From Cenococcum geophilum 1.58 (Eukaryota > Ascomycota > Dothideomycetes > Gloniales > Gloniaceae), in assembly GCA_001692895.1 (NCBI GenBank), contig KV748190.1:707645-771644 (forward strand): 64,000 nt of DNA, read 5' to 3'. The position numbers were made by a program, and so were the translations under genes. Below are positions 10,801 through 24,274 of the stretch, piece by piece. The notes below the pieces were generated by a model, which was not told where the DNA came from, ran no database searches, and worked only from the letters and a program-made list of their open reading frames with translations. How positions within the stretch are numbered: the first letter of the stretch is position 1; each line of letters opens with the position of its first letter.

Positions 10801-13800
10801 TAAATCTAAAAACTAAACCCAAGCTTCTATGTTGGAAGATAGTTAATACTAATATTAAAAAATTTCTAAAAAGCAAACTAGGATTAACCTGCAAAGACAT
10901 TCTATAACGCCTATTAAAGGAGTTTCGTAAATATATTAAGCACTTTCTCCCTAAAAACGTAGATAAGCTGCCCCCTTACTAACTATAGGACTATAAAATT
11001 AAGATTATCCCTAGAAACTAGGCCCCGTACTATAAAAATAGACCACTCTTACCTGCTAAACTTAGGTGTATAAAGAAGTGGATTAATAAGATACTAAATA
11101 AGGGTTTTATCCGCGAATTAACCTTACTAGCTACCGTACCACTCCTCCTTACTACTAAGCCCGGTAGTAGTATATAAATCTACTATAACTATTAAGGCCT
11201 AAATATAGTTACTATTAAGAATTGGTACCTACTGCCACTAATCTACGAAACACTTAACGCACTTTATAATACCAAATACTTTACTAAACTTAATATAATT
11301 GCTGCATTTAACCGGATCTAGATTGCAAAGGGCTATAAGTAGCTTATAGTATTTATTACCCGGTTTAGACTTTATAAGATACTAGTTATACTATTTAGCC
11401 TCTATAATATACCCACTATATTCTAAAACTATATTAACTATATTTTATATAACGCTCTAAACGACTACTACACTACCTACCTTAATAAGATTTTTATCTT
11501 TTCTAAAACACGCGCTAAGTACACTAAGTATATAAATAAAGTTATCTAAAAACTTGGTAATGCTAGACTTTAGATTAATATTAATAAGTCTAAGTTCTAC
11601 TCCACTAAAATAAAATACCTTGGCTTAATTATCTTAACTAATAGTATAACTATGGACCCTAAGAAGGTATAGCCTTATAGAAATAAAAGGACCTAATATT
11701 AATTAAAGAACTATAATAATTTCTCGGCTTCGCAAACTTCTACTAATAATTTATCTAAGGCTACTCTACTATCGCTATACCTATAATAAAACTCCTAAAG
11801 AAGGATATCGGATGGCTATAGGAACTAGAATAAGCTAAATTATTTAAGGCCCTTAAGGGAGCCTTTACTTTAGCACTAGTACTAGCATACTATAACTATA
11901 TGAAGAAAATAGTGGTAGAGATAGATGTATTAAATTAGGCTTCCGGCGGAGTCCTTTTCTAGTATAATAATAACGGAAAATTAAGACTAATTGCATTCTT
12001 CTCTATAAAGCACTTTACGCTAAAGTATAACTACGAGATCTATAATAAAGAACTCTTAGCTATTATTAAGGCTTTAAAGGAATAGCGTTATAAGTTATAA
12101 GGGACTAAGGAGCTATTTAAAATTATTACCAACTATAAAAACCTATAGACGTTTATAACTACTAAACAGCTAAATTAGCACTAAGTCTAGTAGGCAGAGT
12201 TCCTCTTATAGTTTAACTTTATAATTATATACAGACCTAGTAGTAAAGCTACACTCCCTAATGCCCTAAGCCGGCTACTAGGAATAAGGCCTAAGGATAC
12301 TAACAATAAATACCTCCGCTACTAAGCCTAAGTTATTATACTGCCCTAAAAAGTTAACCCTATAATCTTAAAAGAATTACTATATAAGTCCTGTAATTCT
12401 AATAACGCGGAGTTTATAGCCGCTCTAGACCCTAAAATAGCCGAAAAATTACTAGATAAGTTAATTTAGCTAAGATACTAGGAGAACAAACTTATAAGAG
12501 ATATAGTGGCGGCCCTATATAATTAAAAAGCTCGCCATTAGCCAAAGAAGATTAGGAAATTACTCCGTTGCGATAACTTAGAATATAGTATTATTAATAG
12601 ATAGATCTACTTCTACTAACACCTCTTTATCCCTAACGCCCTAAACCTCCACCTAAAAGTTACCTATTACTCTTATAGTAGCGGCCCCGCTAGTTACCCT
12701 AGCCAGGTTAAAACTCTTAACCTCTTAAACTAAATATATTAATAGCTAGAAATCCCCTAGTTTATAGCTACCTTTATTAAAGACTATACCCTATACTTTT
12801 ATACTAAGACCCCCTGTTCTACCCCACCCAGTTTTTTAAAGCTACTAAAATTACCCGCCTACCCGTAGACTAATATCTTAATTAACTATATTATAACACT
12901 ACTAGTATACTAATGTTATAGTAAGGCATATAAATATATTCTTATTATTATAGACCGCCTAACTAAAATATAATACCTTATTCTAGTAATAGGACTCTTA
13001 ATAAAGAAGCTAGTTAATAGCTTTATTAATAATATATATAAGCTCTATAGTATACTAAGCATAATTATCTCTAATCGCGGCATATAATTTATTAGCGACT
13101 TTTAGTAATAACTAAGTAAACGCCTTAAAACAACCTTATAACTAAGCTTAGCCTAGCATCTAGAAATAGACAGCTAAACTAAAATTATTAACGCTGCCGT
13201 AAATAAATACCTTTATACTTTTATTAGCTTTATATAGGACAACTAGGTTAACTACCTACTACTTACTAAGTTTGCTATAAATAACTAAGTTAATAAGAGT
13301 ATACGTATCTCCCCGTTTTTTATAAACTATAGCTTTAACCCTTACCTCGGAATTAAGCCTACTAGCCCCTACCTACTAACACTATTAGTATAAGTAAAGA
13401 AAGAGTTCTTCTGCGCAGACTCTGTAGCCAACCGCTTTAAGTAGATATTAATACAGCTTAAAGCCCTAGCCCGGATTTTATAGTAATACTATAAAGATAA
13501 TGCTAATACCTATAGGGATAAGAGCGCGTTATTCTACGAAGGCGATATAGTTATAGTTAGTTTAGAAAATATAAAGATAAATAGACCTAAAAAGAAATGG
13601 GACGATAAATAGGACAGCCTATAACCCGTACTCGCAGTATACTAAAGGGCAGTTATAGTAGACCTCCTAAACTATATCTAAGTAAATAAATCCTTTTATA
13701 TATCTAAGGTCCGCCTTTAGGCTACTAAAGAGATCCCTAGCTAAGCAAATATTAATACTATAAAGCGCCGTAATATACAAGGATAAATAGCAGAGAGAGA

Positions 13801-14083
13801 TAATAACGGCAATATAGAAGATAAATGGGAGTTTAAAAAAAATCCTTAATATACACAACGAAGACCCCTAGGGCCTAACTTATAAGATTAAATGGAAATA
13901 TTATAAGGACATAACCTAGCAGCTAGAGGAAGACCTAAAGGGTTATAAATAAGCTATATAGTACTTCTATAAGTAATACCCTAAGAAGCTAGAACCCCTA
14001 GACTAGGCATAAAATAAGGAAAAGTTACGCTAAGGTTACGGCCGACCACTATATTAAAATTTGTGGTGGTTAAAATGTTATAG

Positions 14084-14244
14084 AACTTTAACTAGCGGTT
14101 AAAGTTATCTAATTAGCTAAATTCTTACTAAGAAACGCTATGCGGATTAATTTGGGTAGTAGTATAGAGTTCTACCGACCTTACTTACTAAACTAACTAA
14201 TTAGGATTTTCTATGCCCGGCATAGAAAATCGCTATTAGCTTAG
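14084..14244 (+). other. Palindromic 3'-UTR module in Gypsy-1
   Basis: First palindrome at 14084-14106 (AACTTTAAC...GTTAAAGTT). Second, longer hairpin at about 14193-14244 with core 14205-14231 (GATTTTCTATGCC / GGCATAGAAAATC). The same two-part module recurs in Copia-1, Copia-2, Copia-3 and, in part, Gypsy-3. It lies between the end of pol and the 3' LTR. Confidence 0.8.
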
Positions 14245-14363
14245 TTAAGGGCAGTAAGTAGACCTAATATCTTTACGGTAAAAAAATAGGCAACCCCATA
14301 TACTGCCTATTTTTAAGTTATCTATTTAGTTTAGGGACTAAACTATCTAGGGGAAAGGAGTAC

Positions 14364-14550
14364 TGTTACAGCACTAACCTAACGCATACTGTTTTATACT
14401 GTCTTGTACTATTTCCTACTATTAGCTAGCCTACCACTAGTGACTTAGCGGCTAGCCCTACTATTTATATACAATACCCCCTTTCTACCTTCTTCCCCTC
14501 TTTATACTATAACGTAGTTATTTAGTCTACTTTATTGCAGCACTGTGATA
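14364..14550 (+). repeat. Gypsy-1 3' LTR
   Basis: 187 bp, the same length as the 5' LTR, preceded by a purine-rich tract (AGGGGAAAGGAG) and followed by TTTTT. Confidence 0.92.
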
Positions 14551-14713
14551 TTTTTTATACCTAACTTATTAGTATTTATTTGTATAAACTGTAATTTATA
14601 ACCGTATTAGGCATTAATTAAGAATAAATAATAATTGTATATATATTATCTATTTAGATAATATCCTAATCTACCTAGAAAATAAGGATTAGTATAAATA
14701 ATATATTTACAAC
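14551..14713. other. Short AT-rich relic between two elements
   Basis: About 160 bp of TpA-rich sequence, probably a continuation of the relic split by Gypsy-1. Nothing recognisable inside. Confidence 0.4.
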
Positions 14714-15160
14714 GTCAGGAAAACGGGAAGTGGCGCAGGAAATTTGGTTTCGCTAAAAGTGTTTTTAGGGCCCGGGGCTAGCTTTCCGCTGACCCCCCCT
14801 AGCCTAGGGCTAGCTTTTAGCCATATTAGCTAAGCCTTAGAGCTATACGCTAGCACTATGCTAGCTATAGCTATAAATAAATATTATTACTATTATTGTA
14901 TTTATTGCTATTAGGGTATTAAAATCCTAAAGGCCTCCCGGGCAGGCTCCTAGCAGGCTTCCTAGCAGCTCCTAGCAGGACTTTAATTTTCCTTATCATC
15001 TAAATCGTCCGAAGTACCATCGGGTCCCGCTATTTCCCGACAGCCTCTACACGTGCCTTTGTATACCCCTTGTACACCTAAATGCCACCTTTACCCTTCC
15101 TCCTTCCTTACATCTCTCCCTACTTAGGGAGGCACCAGAACGGTAGCTAGAGGACTGTGA

Positions 15161-15235
15161 CAGAACCAGACGACCGTCGCCAGAACCAGACGACCGTCGC
15201 CAGAACCAGACGACCGCCGCCAGAGCCAGACGATA
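15161..15235. repeat. 20-bp tandem repeat, about 3.5 copies
   Basis: Unit CAGAACCAGACGACCGTCGC, three near-perfect copies and a decayed fourth. Confidence 0.9.
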
Positions 15236-15551
15236 ATCGTTTAAACGACCAGCCAGCAAACACCACGATCAATTCAATCGATCGATCGAATCGAACTAGA
15301 AGGCCTCGATATCATCCATTACCAAATCAATCGAATCAAGGGCCTCTTAGGGAGGCACCCCAGACGACCACCGTTCAAACGTACAGCCAGCGAACGCCCC
15401 AGAGAGAACGATTCGAATCAATATAATATAATCGCAATCAATTAAGCAGAGCCTTCGATCGGGCCGACCTCTCCCCCGAATTACAGATACAGACAGGTAG
15501 GCATAGACAAGTAGGCACGACCGGGCAGGCACAGACAGGTAGGCACGAACA

Positions 15552-15678
15552 AGTAGGACGGTCAGACGGTAGGACAGGTAGGACAGGTAGGACAGGTAGG
15601 ACAGGTAGGACAGGTAGGACAGGTAGGACAGGTAGGACAGGTAGGACAGGTAGGACAGGCAGGACAGGTAGGACAGGC
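15552..15678. repeat. 9-bp minisatellite (GGACAGGTA)n
   Basis: About a dozen head-to-tail copies of GGACAGGTA. Because 9 is a multiple of 3, the minus strand stays open and reads as a Val-Leu-Pro repeat (15438-15680). I treat that frame as a by-product rather than a gene. Degenerate AGGCA/AGGTA units extend upstream to about 15490. Confidence 0.9.
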
Positions 15679-16239
15679 ACTAGGCCTAGTTAGGAAATCA
15701 GTACATGGCCGGCGGATCATCGGGAACGCCGCCATTGACGATTTGAGACTCTGCGAGAGATATCCCTTATAGCTACTATTAATTTTAATTTAAAATTTTG
15801 AATTTTGAATTTGATTTTATTATAATTATACATATTGCAGCTATAGGAAATATTATATAAAATATATAAACGTATAAATGTATAAAACGTATAAAACGTA
15901 TAAATGTGCTAATGTTGCTAATATGGCCCCGGGCTAGCCCCGGGCTAGCGTAATAAAGTGTACATGAGCAGATCAGCGGATCCAGCTGAAATGACCCCGG
16001 GCCAGCCCCGGGCTAGCCCCTAGCTAGCCCCTACCACCCTCCCGTTTTCCTGACAAAAGTATTAGAATGTTTAGATAAATAAGGGCCTTTATGCTAAGGC
16101 ATTAAAGTATATCTTTAATAGTAAGTAGGTTAAGTTTCTAGGCTATATTATAATATTAATAGGTATAGATAATCTAAGAGTAGCTAGAGCTAAAGAGTTA
16201 CTAGGATATTTAAATATTTTTAGACTTTACTAATTTCTA

Positions 16240-16542
16240 TCCCTTGATCCGTTAGGGCGAGCAAAGGGAAGGCCTATGCGCGAACACCAGAATCAGAACA
16301 ACGTATAGAATTTAACCATTAAATATACCACCACCATGCCTTCTAATTACGCTAGACTTGATACAGACCTTATTCGGAAGACTTAATGTAAGATTCCCCT
16401 AAATAAGATGGCGAAAAAAAACCCCCCAAAGCCTTGGCCACTCTCCGAATTTTATATTCTAGAGCACGGCTACCAAATCCCACTAATCTAATTGGTGGGC
16501 TCTTATCGATAACCTGCGTGCCTAAGTTAACGAGTTAAGGGG
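16240..16542. mobile_element. TA-flanked MITE, copy 1
   Basis: 303 bp with TA duplications (16238-16239 and 16543-16544) and inverted ends close to YCCCTTGRYCCGTYA. Tc1/mariner-pogo-type elements show this pattern. It interrupts Gypsy-2 in its reverse transcriptase region; removing it restores the flanking Gypsy alignment by eye. It shares termini and an internal GCGCGAACACCAG with 60648-60927. No coding capacity. Confidence 0.75.
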
Positions 16543-17112
16543 TAGGCGCTTTATTTATAGTTACTTAGATATTACCTAGTATCTATCTAACTCTATTATT
16601 AAAGCTTTCTAAAACCTAGCTTAAAGAGTAAAAAGGAAGAAAACTAAAAAGGGACTAACTAAATAGTATAAACTATAGATATAGCCCAGAAAGGTTTAGA
16701 AAGCCTTTTAAGAATTATATATAAAGTTTATAAAAGCTCTATTACTACAATTTTAACCTAAATTAGTTATTAATAATAATTACTAATATATTAAATTTTA
16801 CTCTTATTAGTATTCTACTATAACCTAATAAGGATCTAAATACTACCTAACTTTGATAGAGACTGGTGGTATTTTATAGCGAAAAATTCTAGGGACTTAA
16901 AGTTAAATATTATACCTATAATAAGGAACTACTAGCTATAGTTAACTACTTTAAATAGTAATAATACTACCTTAAATATGCGAGCTATACTACTTATATA
17001 CTCTTAAATTATTACAATTTATGCTATTTTATAACTATAAAGGAGCTTATACCTTAATAAGCTAAATAGGTAAAGAAGTTTACGTAATTTAATTTTAAGA
17101 TTAAATATAAAC

Positions 17113-17295
17113 TGTTACGGCACCGTAACGGATCTAGTCAGGGGGCTCGCTTAAGCCTTGGCATATGTATATAGACGTGTCCTTTTCTACCTTCTGCTCC
17201 TTATCTTGATATCTAGGTCTATAGACTACCAATTATACAGGCTTGCATACGTTCTTTACGGCGCTTATACCTCGATTAACTAAGTCGCTGTGACA
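17113..17295 (+). repeat. Solo LTR of a Gypsy-type family
   Basis: 183 bp from TGTTACGGCACCG to CGCTGTGACA, flanked by the perfect 5-bp duplication TAAAC (17108-17112, 17296-17300). The last 20 or so bases (CTCGATTAACTAAGTCGCT) match the terminal bases of the Gypsy-4 LTR, so the families are related. It is barely RIP-mutated. Internal sequence and the second LTR were presumably lost by LTR-LTR recombination. Confidence 0.85.
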
Positions 17296-18589
17296 TAAAC
17301 TAGGGGAAAATAACCCTTTTAATAAACCGTTATAATAGCTAAATTATATTAAAGACTTTAAAATAAGAGGCGGAAAGCGGATAATAAATATCTTACTCCC
17401 TATATTATAGAATAAGCTTTAGGTATAAAATTCTTAAGCATCTATAGCTTTATATACTAAGTCTTAGGTAATATAAGCCCTATTAGCTTTTACTAATATT
17501 TTAGCTAGTACCTAGTCTATTACTAATAAGGGTCTAAATATACCTAGATAAGATATCCCTAATATAACTTTGGAACCTAATAATATATTACCTTTAATTA
17601 CTAAGCTATCTCTTTAAACTAATAGCGAAGTGTAAAGTGATTAGAACTTAGATCCCTATAATAACTAAAACCTTATAGCGGCCTTTCTAATATATATACA
17701 TTAAAAAGTTATAAGATCTATAGCACTATCTAGTTAATATTTAGAGCAGTATAAGATAAAATATCTTTTACTTAAAAACCATTAAAAAAGTTAATAGATT
17801 TTATCTATAAGGTATAACAAAGGAACACCTTCTATACTATCTTTAATGTAAAAGTAAATTAGAAGCATAATAGAAAGGAAGCTACTAGGCGCTAATATTA
17901 GGAACTAGACCTAATAGGCCTACTCTATAAATATAGTAAGGTTTAGGTGCTATAAGAAGCAAATTTATAATAGGAAATCCTTATAAAGAATTATAATAAT
18001 CCTTTAAGCGGCTATTATTGTTAAGATAAAATAGTAAAACTACTTTAACGTAAATATTATTGGCTAAAGCTTAAGTAGAAAGTAAAGGAGTATATTAGCT
18101 ATTATAAAAAGTGTTAAGTATATAAAATCTAAGGACATAAGCTATAGTATTTACTTAAATTAGTTCCCCCTACTAGCGAATTATAGTATTATTATAGTAT
18201 AGATTTTATTATAGATCTTCTATAATTTAAGGATAAGTAAGGATAAATATATATTTAGTGCTTATACTTATTAATAGGGTTTTTTTTAAGTATATCTAAT
18301 ACCTTCCTATTAGTAAGATAATTAAATACTTTCTTAAAGTAGATTAACTATATTCTATTATTACTTATAGGGGTAGCGTCTTTATAAGCTAATACTAATT
18401 AAACCTATACTTTATTTAAAGAGAAACTACTATTATACTATAGTTTTCCATTTATAGATAGATAAATAAAACGCCAGAACTAGGAACTAGAGTCTTACCT
18501 ATAAATATATTTTAACTACTAGTAAGATAATTAGTATAAGTTACTTCTATAAATGGAATACGCTTATAACTTAAAGTAATATTTATTAC

Positions 18590-18755
18590 TGTCGGGAATG
18601 AGGCAAGCGGTCGTTACGTAACGCCGCGGCACTAGCGTGGCGAGGAGTCTTAGGCTCCTCGCCCTTCCTCATTCCAATTAATAAGCTTTATTAACTAACA
18701 TCACTATAACCTACTCGAGTAGTTATTATTGGTGAGTCACCCTATGTGACTAACA
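18590..18755 (+). repeat. Copia-1 5' LTR
   Basis: Begins TGTCGGGAATGAGGCAAGCG and ends GACTAACA. It is 166 bp, like the 3' LTR, and preceded by ATTAC. Confidence 0.92.
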
Positions 18756-21700
18756 CTAATTAGTGGTTAAATACACAGTTAACTATAGAGCAGCTAGGTT
18801 TTCGAATAGAAGAGATAGTCTCGTATAGGGGTGCTATATACGCTTATATAGAATGGATTCTGGCGATACTGTACTACCTTAGACTTGCGGAAAACTAGTA
18901 ACAGAAGTGTTACTAAGTACTAGAAGATACTAAGTTGCGTTTATTACGCAAAACAACCGCGTTTACGAAGATTTGGTTAAGTACTTTAGGTTAGAAGTGT
19001 TACTAAACCTAGGGTCCTAAGTTAACGTCTAAAACGCGTTAAATAACTACCTTAACACCCTCCGTATACTTTCGCAGATTTTAGGATTACAATTAATACC
19101 CAATTCCACCTACGCACGTCTACTATTATAGCGTTAACCTATTTAAAGAAGTACGAGAAGGATATTAACCTAGAAACATAGAATACTAATATAATTGACT
19201 TTGCAAACGCTAAGCAATAGGACCTAAACGGATTCTTATTATACTGTATAGTATACTATAAAGACAGCGAATACAACGACACTATACTATGGTACTATAT
19301 AAGGGAGGACTTTATTAAATAGATAAAGGAAATATAGGCTCCTGTAAAGAAGGATATTATATAAGACTTCCGTAACTTCTTGCGGGAGTATAGAGTATTT
19401 ATACCTATAGATAGGGGTACTATTAGAGATAATATTTAGGAGCAGGTTATTAACGTAAAAGAAGAGCACGAATAGACTTTACAAGAAATTAAGCACCAAC
19501 TACGCACTATAAGGAAGCTTAACTTATAATAAAACCTAAGTAATATACCTCTAAAGACAAACCTACCTCTGCCTTTAACTCCTCTATATCCAATTTAACC
19601 CATAACCTTAACGTCAGATACTACACCCTAATGAGAGCAAGCGCAGGATCCCATTACTTCGCGATTTAACGACCTTTAGACTCCACCGACTAGACCTACG
19701 TCCCTACTACAGCCTACAATGTAACTCCTACCTCCTCTATCTTAATCTTAAATCGGAGGTAGTTTAAAATTGCTTATAGAGCTTACGAAGCTCTACTTAG
19801 ATTAGAAGAAGAAGTTTAGTAGGGAATTATATAATATTCTTAATTTAAAACTACGTATCTTCTATAACTATTACTAGAAGGTAGGAATAGAGTCTAATTA
19901 ATACTATAACGCCTATTCTATTATACTTAAGGGCCAAGCTAGTACCTTCTATTATAATCATTTGGCAAGAAAAGGATATAATTTTAACCACATAATATAT
20001 ATATTAAGATACTACTTTAAAATAAAAGAGAATAAGTAGCAGTATATATTAGAATAGAGAGAGACTACCTTCCTAAGGATTATTGCTATAAACCTAGGTA
20101 TCCCTCGGCTTAATTATCTTTAAAAGCTCTTTAATTAACTTTAGATAATTTAGCGTGGTTTATCCAAATTATATTAAGAGGATTTCAGCCTATATAATTA
20201 AGTTATTAGCATATATTAAGGCGTTAAAGAATATAACCTTGCTCTCTTTAATCCTGCAAATACTTATAAAGGAGTGTGTACTTAATTAAGATCTTTTATT
20301 AGCACCGCTCTACGCTCTTAAAAAGTATAGCAATTTAACACCTAACTCTAACCTACTTTAATCGACCCGCCTAACCAATATAACCACAACTGGACTAATT
20401 AAACATATAGTAGCTATAGTAGGCAATACGGCAGAGGGTATAATTAACGACTATAAGGTAAAGGTAGAGGTCCTTATAAAGGTTTATTTCGAAGTAATTA
20501 CTAAAAAAAGTGCTACGTTTATAAGAAACCAAATTACTGGTTAACTAGGCATTCTCTTAATAAATAAAAGGAGGTATATAATAAGTTTCGCCAGAGTATA
20601 AGAAATATTAAAAATTATAAGGTTACTATAGCCTACTTCTAAAGCTTCCTAGTTTAATATAAAGGTGTAGAAGATCTTAAGGGTAAGGTTAATAAGGTTG
20701 AACAGCTCCTTATAGATATAGAAATTAAGGACTACTTACCTAACCAATACTTCACTAAGTATAGTAAGGTAGATAGTATATAAACCGTTACTGTTTTTAA
20801 TAACTAATCTACGCTCCATTCTATTATAAAGTTAAATATCTTTAATAAGCCAAAGGAGAGCTTCGCGTTCTCCTTTAACAATAGATACTTAGCGAATATC
20901 TTCTATAGTATTATGCCAGATACTAGAGCCGCAGGAGTATCTATAGTAGGAGAACCTCAAGTTTAAGCCCTTTAGTAGCTTAATAACTCTATTTAGATTA
21001 ACTATTTAACGGCAGGCTAATATATAATTTGTTTTAGCAAGGGTACTATAATCTCTCTTAGCATAATTAGGGTCTAAACCCCCTTAGGGTGTATCACTTT
21101 CCACGTTATTCCTACAAATACTCTATTTCTATTTTACATCGGAGATATAAATAAATTAGGCGTTAAGCTTAACAACCTTAAGAATATGCTTATATAGGGA
21201 GATAGTTGGGTACCTATTATACGCAAGTGGGGTTACCCTTAGTTGCTCCTTTATTAACTAGAAAAGAGTATTACTTAAAGCCACCTAACTAAGTTAGAGT
21301 TACGTTAACTACACCGTTATTTTAGCCACCTATCCATCTATTAATTGCTTAGGGTTCTTCAGCAAGTAGGCTATAAAGTTAAGGTTAAGGCAATTAAGTA
21401 TCTTATAAAGTACTACTATTACTACTAAATAAACTAGAAGTCCCCTAGCCGATTTAAGTTCACCCTTAAAAATAACTACAACTTTAACTTCTATATTATT
21501 GTTAACGTTATATATTTTAGCGGCAAGCCAGTACTCCAAGTTATTAACTTCTTAACCTCCTTTTAAGCCGCACGTTTCTTAAAGGATATATTAGCTAGAA
21601 ATATATAGGATACCCTTTAATTATATTAAATTAATATCTACCTAGAACCCCCTAATTAAATCGTCTATAATATAGGAAAGAACTTCTTATCTATAGAGTT

Positions 21701-24127
21701 TTAATAATAGATAAAGGCAATAGCAATTGAGGTTAAGGAAGTCCCCATTAAGGCACATAATAGTATTAAAAAAGTAGAGTAATATTACGCGCCATTACGC
21801 CATATATATAAGATTATTTCTTTAAAACTAAAGGACGCTAGCAAAGAACTTACCTTATAAATAGCCGTTAAAGCCATTAACAATTCCGCTAGCCTAGATA
21901 GACTTGTACCTATATTACTAGTCTTTAGCGCCTACCCTTAAATAACTAATGATTCTTTACTGTCTCCCTCTATTATATAATAAGCTGAGGCTATTTATAA
22001 GGCAATAAAGGAGGTATAATATCTCTACGCTATACGCTAGGTCAACAACGTACTAGAAATAAGAAATAGCCTAAATACCTTAACTACACTTAATCTGCTA
22101 CTCTAGTCTAAGGTACGCGTATAGCGTAAAAAGGGAGGATAGTTAGGCCCACATTAACTTATTATAATTAATAGTTAGACTTATACTATTTAGATACCTT
22201 ACGGACCCACTTAATTCCGTTTAACTGTTATTAAGCCTTACTATAAAGATAATAGCTCCGAGCCTTTACAGGATGCTATAAAAAATGCCCTAAAGGAGAG
22301 CCATAATTAACGTGCTCTAGAAGGCGACCATAATTCTAATATAATTGTAATAGATACGCCGCAACTATAACGCGGTAGAGGTTGCCTAAAGGGATTATAA
22401 AATTGCTAATATCTTATTAATTTTAAAGAGCAATTTATTGCCGCCATTGAGAATGGAGTTAAGTTATTAATGGCCTTTATAACAGCTAAGGAGAAGGCTG
22501 ACTTTAAGCTCGTAAAATAGCTCTAAAAGGAAGGTTGTATTATAACTTCTAGAGCTCCTTTCTAAGCATCTAATAAGTAGGAGATTAATAGTCTTATTAT
22601 AAGAGGAGTCTTTAAATTTAAGAAGTATAACCCTACTAAGTTTAATAAAGTTCGCATCTTTAAGTTAAGAATAGTTAATAAGATTAAAGGTAAAGCTACT
22701 AACACCCTATTTAAGAAATTAAGGCTTATTATCTAAGGTTACAATAATAATGGTAAGGAGGTGATTTTTACGTAATCTTTTATAATTTAATAAGCTAGTT
22801 AGCGAGTTATTATTATGCTAGCTCCCTCCTTAATAAAGAATAGAATGGCGGTTTATTTACGAGATATTACTTAGGCCTACACCTAATCAGAGACGCACCT
22901 TTAGCGCTTAATATTGGCGCACCTTTTAGAGCAAATTCGCCACCAATATCCCAAAGATATGATTATGGTTGTGCTTAAGCCATTATACGGAATTATAGAG
23001 GCAGGAACTTACTAGTAGGCTACTTATAGCAAATACTACAAAGAGAAGCTTTTAATAACTACATCTACATTTAATCCCTACTTCCTTATTATAACCATAG
23101 GAACTCTATTTAGAATCGTTAGCATATAAACTAATAATATAATTATCTTAGGAGACGACCGATTCTTAGCTCTTAAAGAAGATAAGCTAGTAAAGGCAAA
23201 TCTTATAGCAAAGCTAAAAGAAAAGCTTAATTTAATAACACTATTACTTTTTAATAAATATATCCTCTCCCTAAATAAGGATTCTATTGCTTTGCGCTAA
23301 AAGGGTTAAGGCAAAAAGATTAACGTTATTAACGTTAATTCTCTAAAGCAAGAATATATAGAGCAACGTGCTTATAGAGCTTATATTGCTTTTATCTATC
23401 AACCCAAGGCTTTATTTAATCTCTCTGTTACCGCCTAACACTAGGAACCAACTAAGGATAACGTTCTTACCCTAAATAAACGTCTTTCCTAGCAAATGAA
23501 CCATCTTAATTAGGGACTACTCTACGTGCCTATTAATCTTCCTACCGCTAAGCTCTTTATATTTGTTAATGGATCGTTTATAAATAATAAAGATTTTAGC
23601 TCCTAGTTAGGATATAAGATTATTATCGCAAACAAATTTACTAGAGAGAATAACTTTATAATCCATAGTAATCTTATTTATTAGAGCTTAACTAAGAGTA
23701 AGCGCGTTACCTAAAGTGTTTTAGCGTTAGAAATATATGGAATAGTTAGCGGAGTTAATATAGCAATTGTAATTGGAACTACCCTAAAGATAATTATAGA
23801 TCGACTTAAACTTCCTATTATCCCTATAATTGTATACACCAACTTATATTCCCTCTATAAATATTTAGTTAAGCTCGGTACTACAAAGAAGAAGTGCCTT
23901 ATAATTAATATTATGGCACTTTAGCAATCCTACAAATATTAAGAACTCTTTAAGATTTAATAGATTAATAGCTAAAATAACCCAGTAGATATAATAATAA
24001 AGGTGAACCCAAACAAGGCACTAGAGACGTTTGTTAACACAAATACTCTATATATACGAGTTAAAGGTTAGGTTAAAAGGGAGTCCCTAGAAATTTCTTA
24101 GTTATATAAGGTCTTAAGATGTTCAGG

Positions 24128-24274
24128 AACTTTAACCGGCGGTTAAAGTTATTTAATTGGTTAGATTCTCTTGCTAAGACTTTTTTAAAGGAGGGGGTAT
24201 AACATTCTATAGACCCTGACTTAACCTAGCCAATTAGGATTTTCTATCCCTGGGATGGAAAATCGCTATTGGCT
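24128..24274 (+). other. Palindromic 3'-UTR module in Copia-1
   Basis: First palindrome at 24128-24150 (AACTTTAACCGGCGGTTAAA...). Second hairpin at 24228-24274 with 20 or so pairable bases on each side of TATCCCTGGGAT. Followed by CTAGCGCCTTAGCGGCC. It is the least decayed copy of the module and lies about 200 bp before the 3' LTR. Confidence 0.85.

Larger units (their letters stand above)
7648..14550 (+). mobile_element. Gypsy-1: Ty3/Gypsy LTR retrotransposon with chromodomain, fossil
   Basis: 6,903 bp, whole in length, bounded by 187-bp LTRs (7648-7834 and 14364-14550) and a 5-bp duplication TTTTT. Order of parts on the plus strand: gag about 8030-9200, protease about 9650-9900, reverse transcriptase about 11050-11700, RNase H about 11900-12300, integrase about 12560-13450, chromodomain about 13860-13950. 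This is the chromovirus order of the Gypsy superfamily. A purine-rich tract precedes the 3' LTR. The coding part is heavily broken by RIP, with dozens of breaks. The LTRs differ at about 17 sites, apparently all transitions, so age cannot be read from them directly. It inserted into the relic at 6346-7642. Confidence 0.92.
14714..16054. mobile_element. TIR-bounded non-autonomous element carrying a minisatellite
   Basis: 1,341 bp bounded by the inverted repeat GTCAGGAAAACGGGA at 14714 and its complement ending at 16054. No target duplication could be confirmed, so the superfamily is open. The flanks carry repeated CCCCGGGCTAGC-type motifs (14770-14830 and 15920-16025). The centre (about 15000-15760) is GC-balanced and hardly RIP-mutated, unlike all its neighbours. 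It holds a 20-bp tandem repeat and a 9-bp minisatellite. No transposase is seen, so it would depend on one elsewhere. Confidence 0.6.

Noticed and set aside
15157-15426. 89-codon plus-strand frame rich in Arg and Pro
   Set aside because: It covers a 20-bp tandem repeat and has no conserved motif. Likely open by chance in an unmutated GC-balanced patch.
15438-15680. 80-codon minus-strand frame reading as a Val-Leu-Pro repeat protein
   Set aside because: It is the translation of a 9-bp minisatellite. Any frame of a repeat whose unit is a multiple of three stays open, and there is no gene context.
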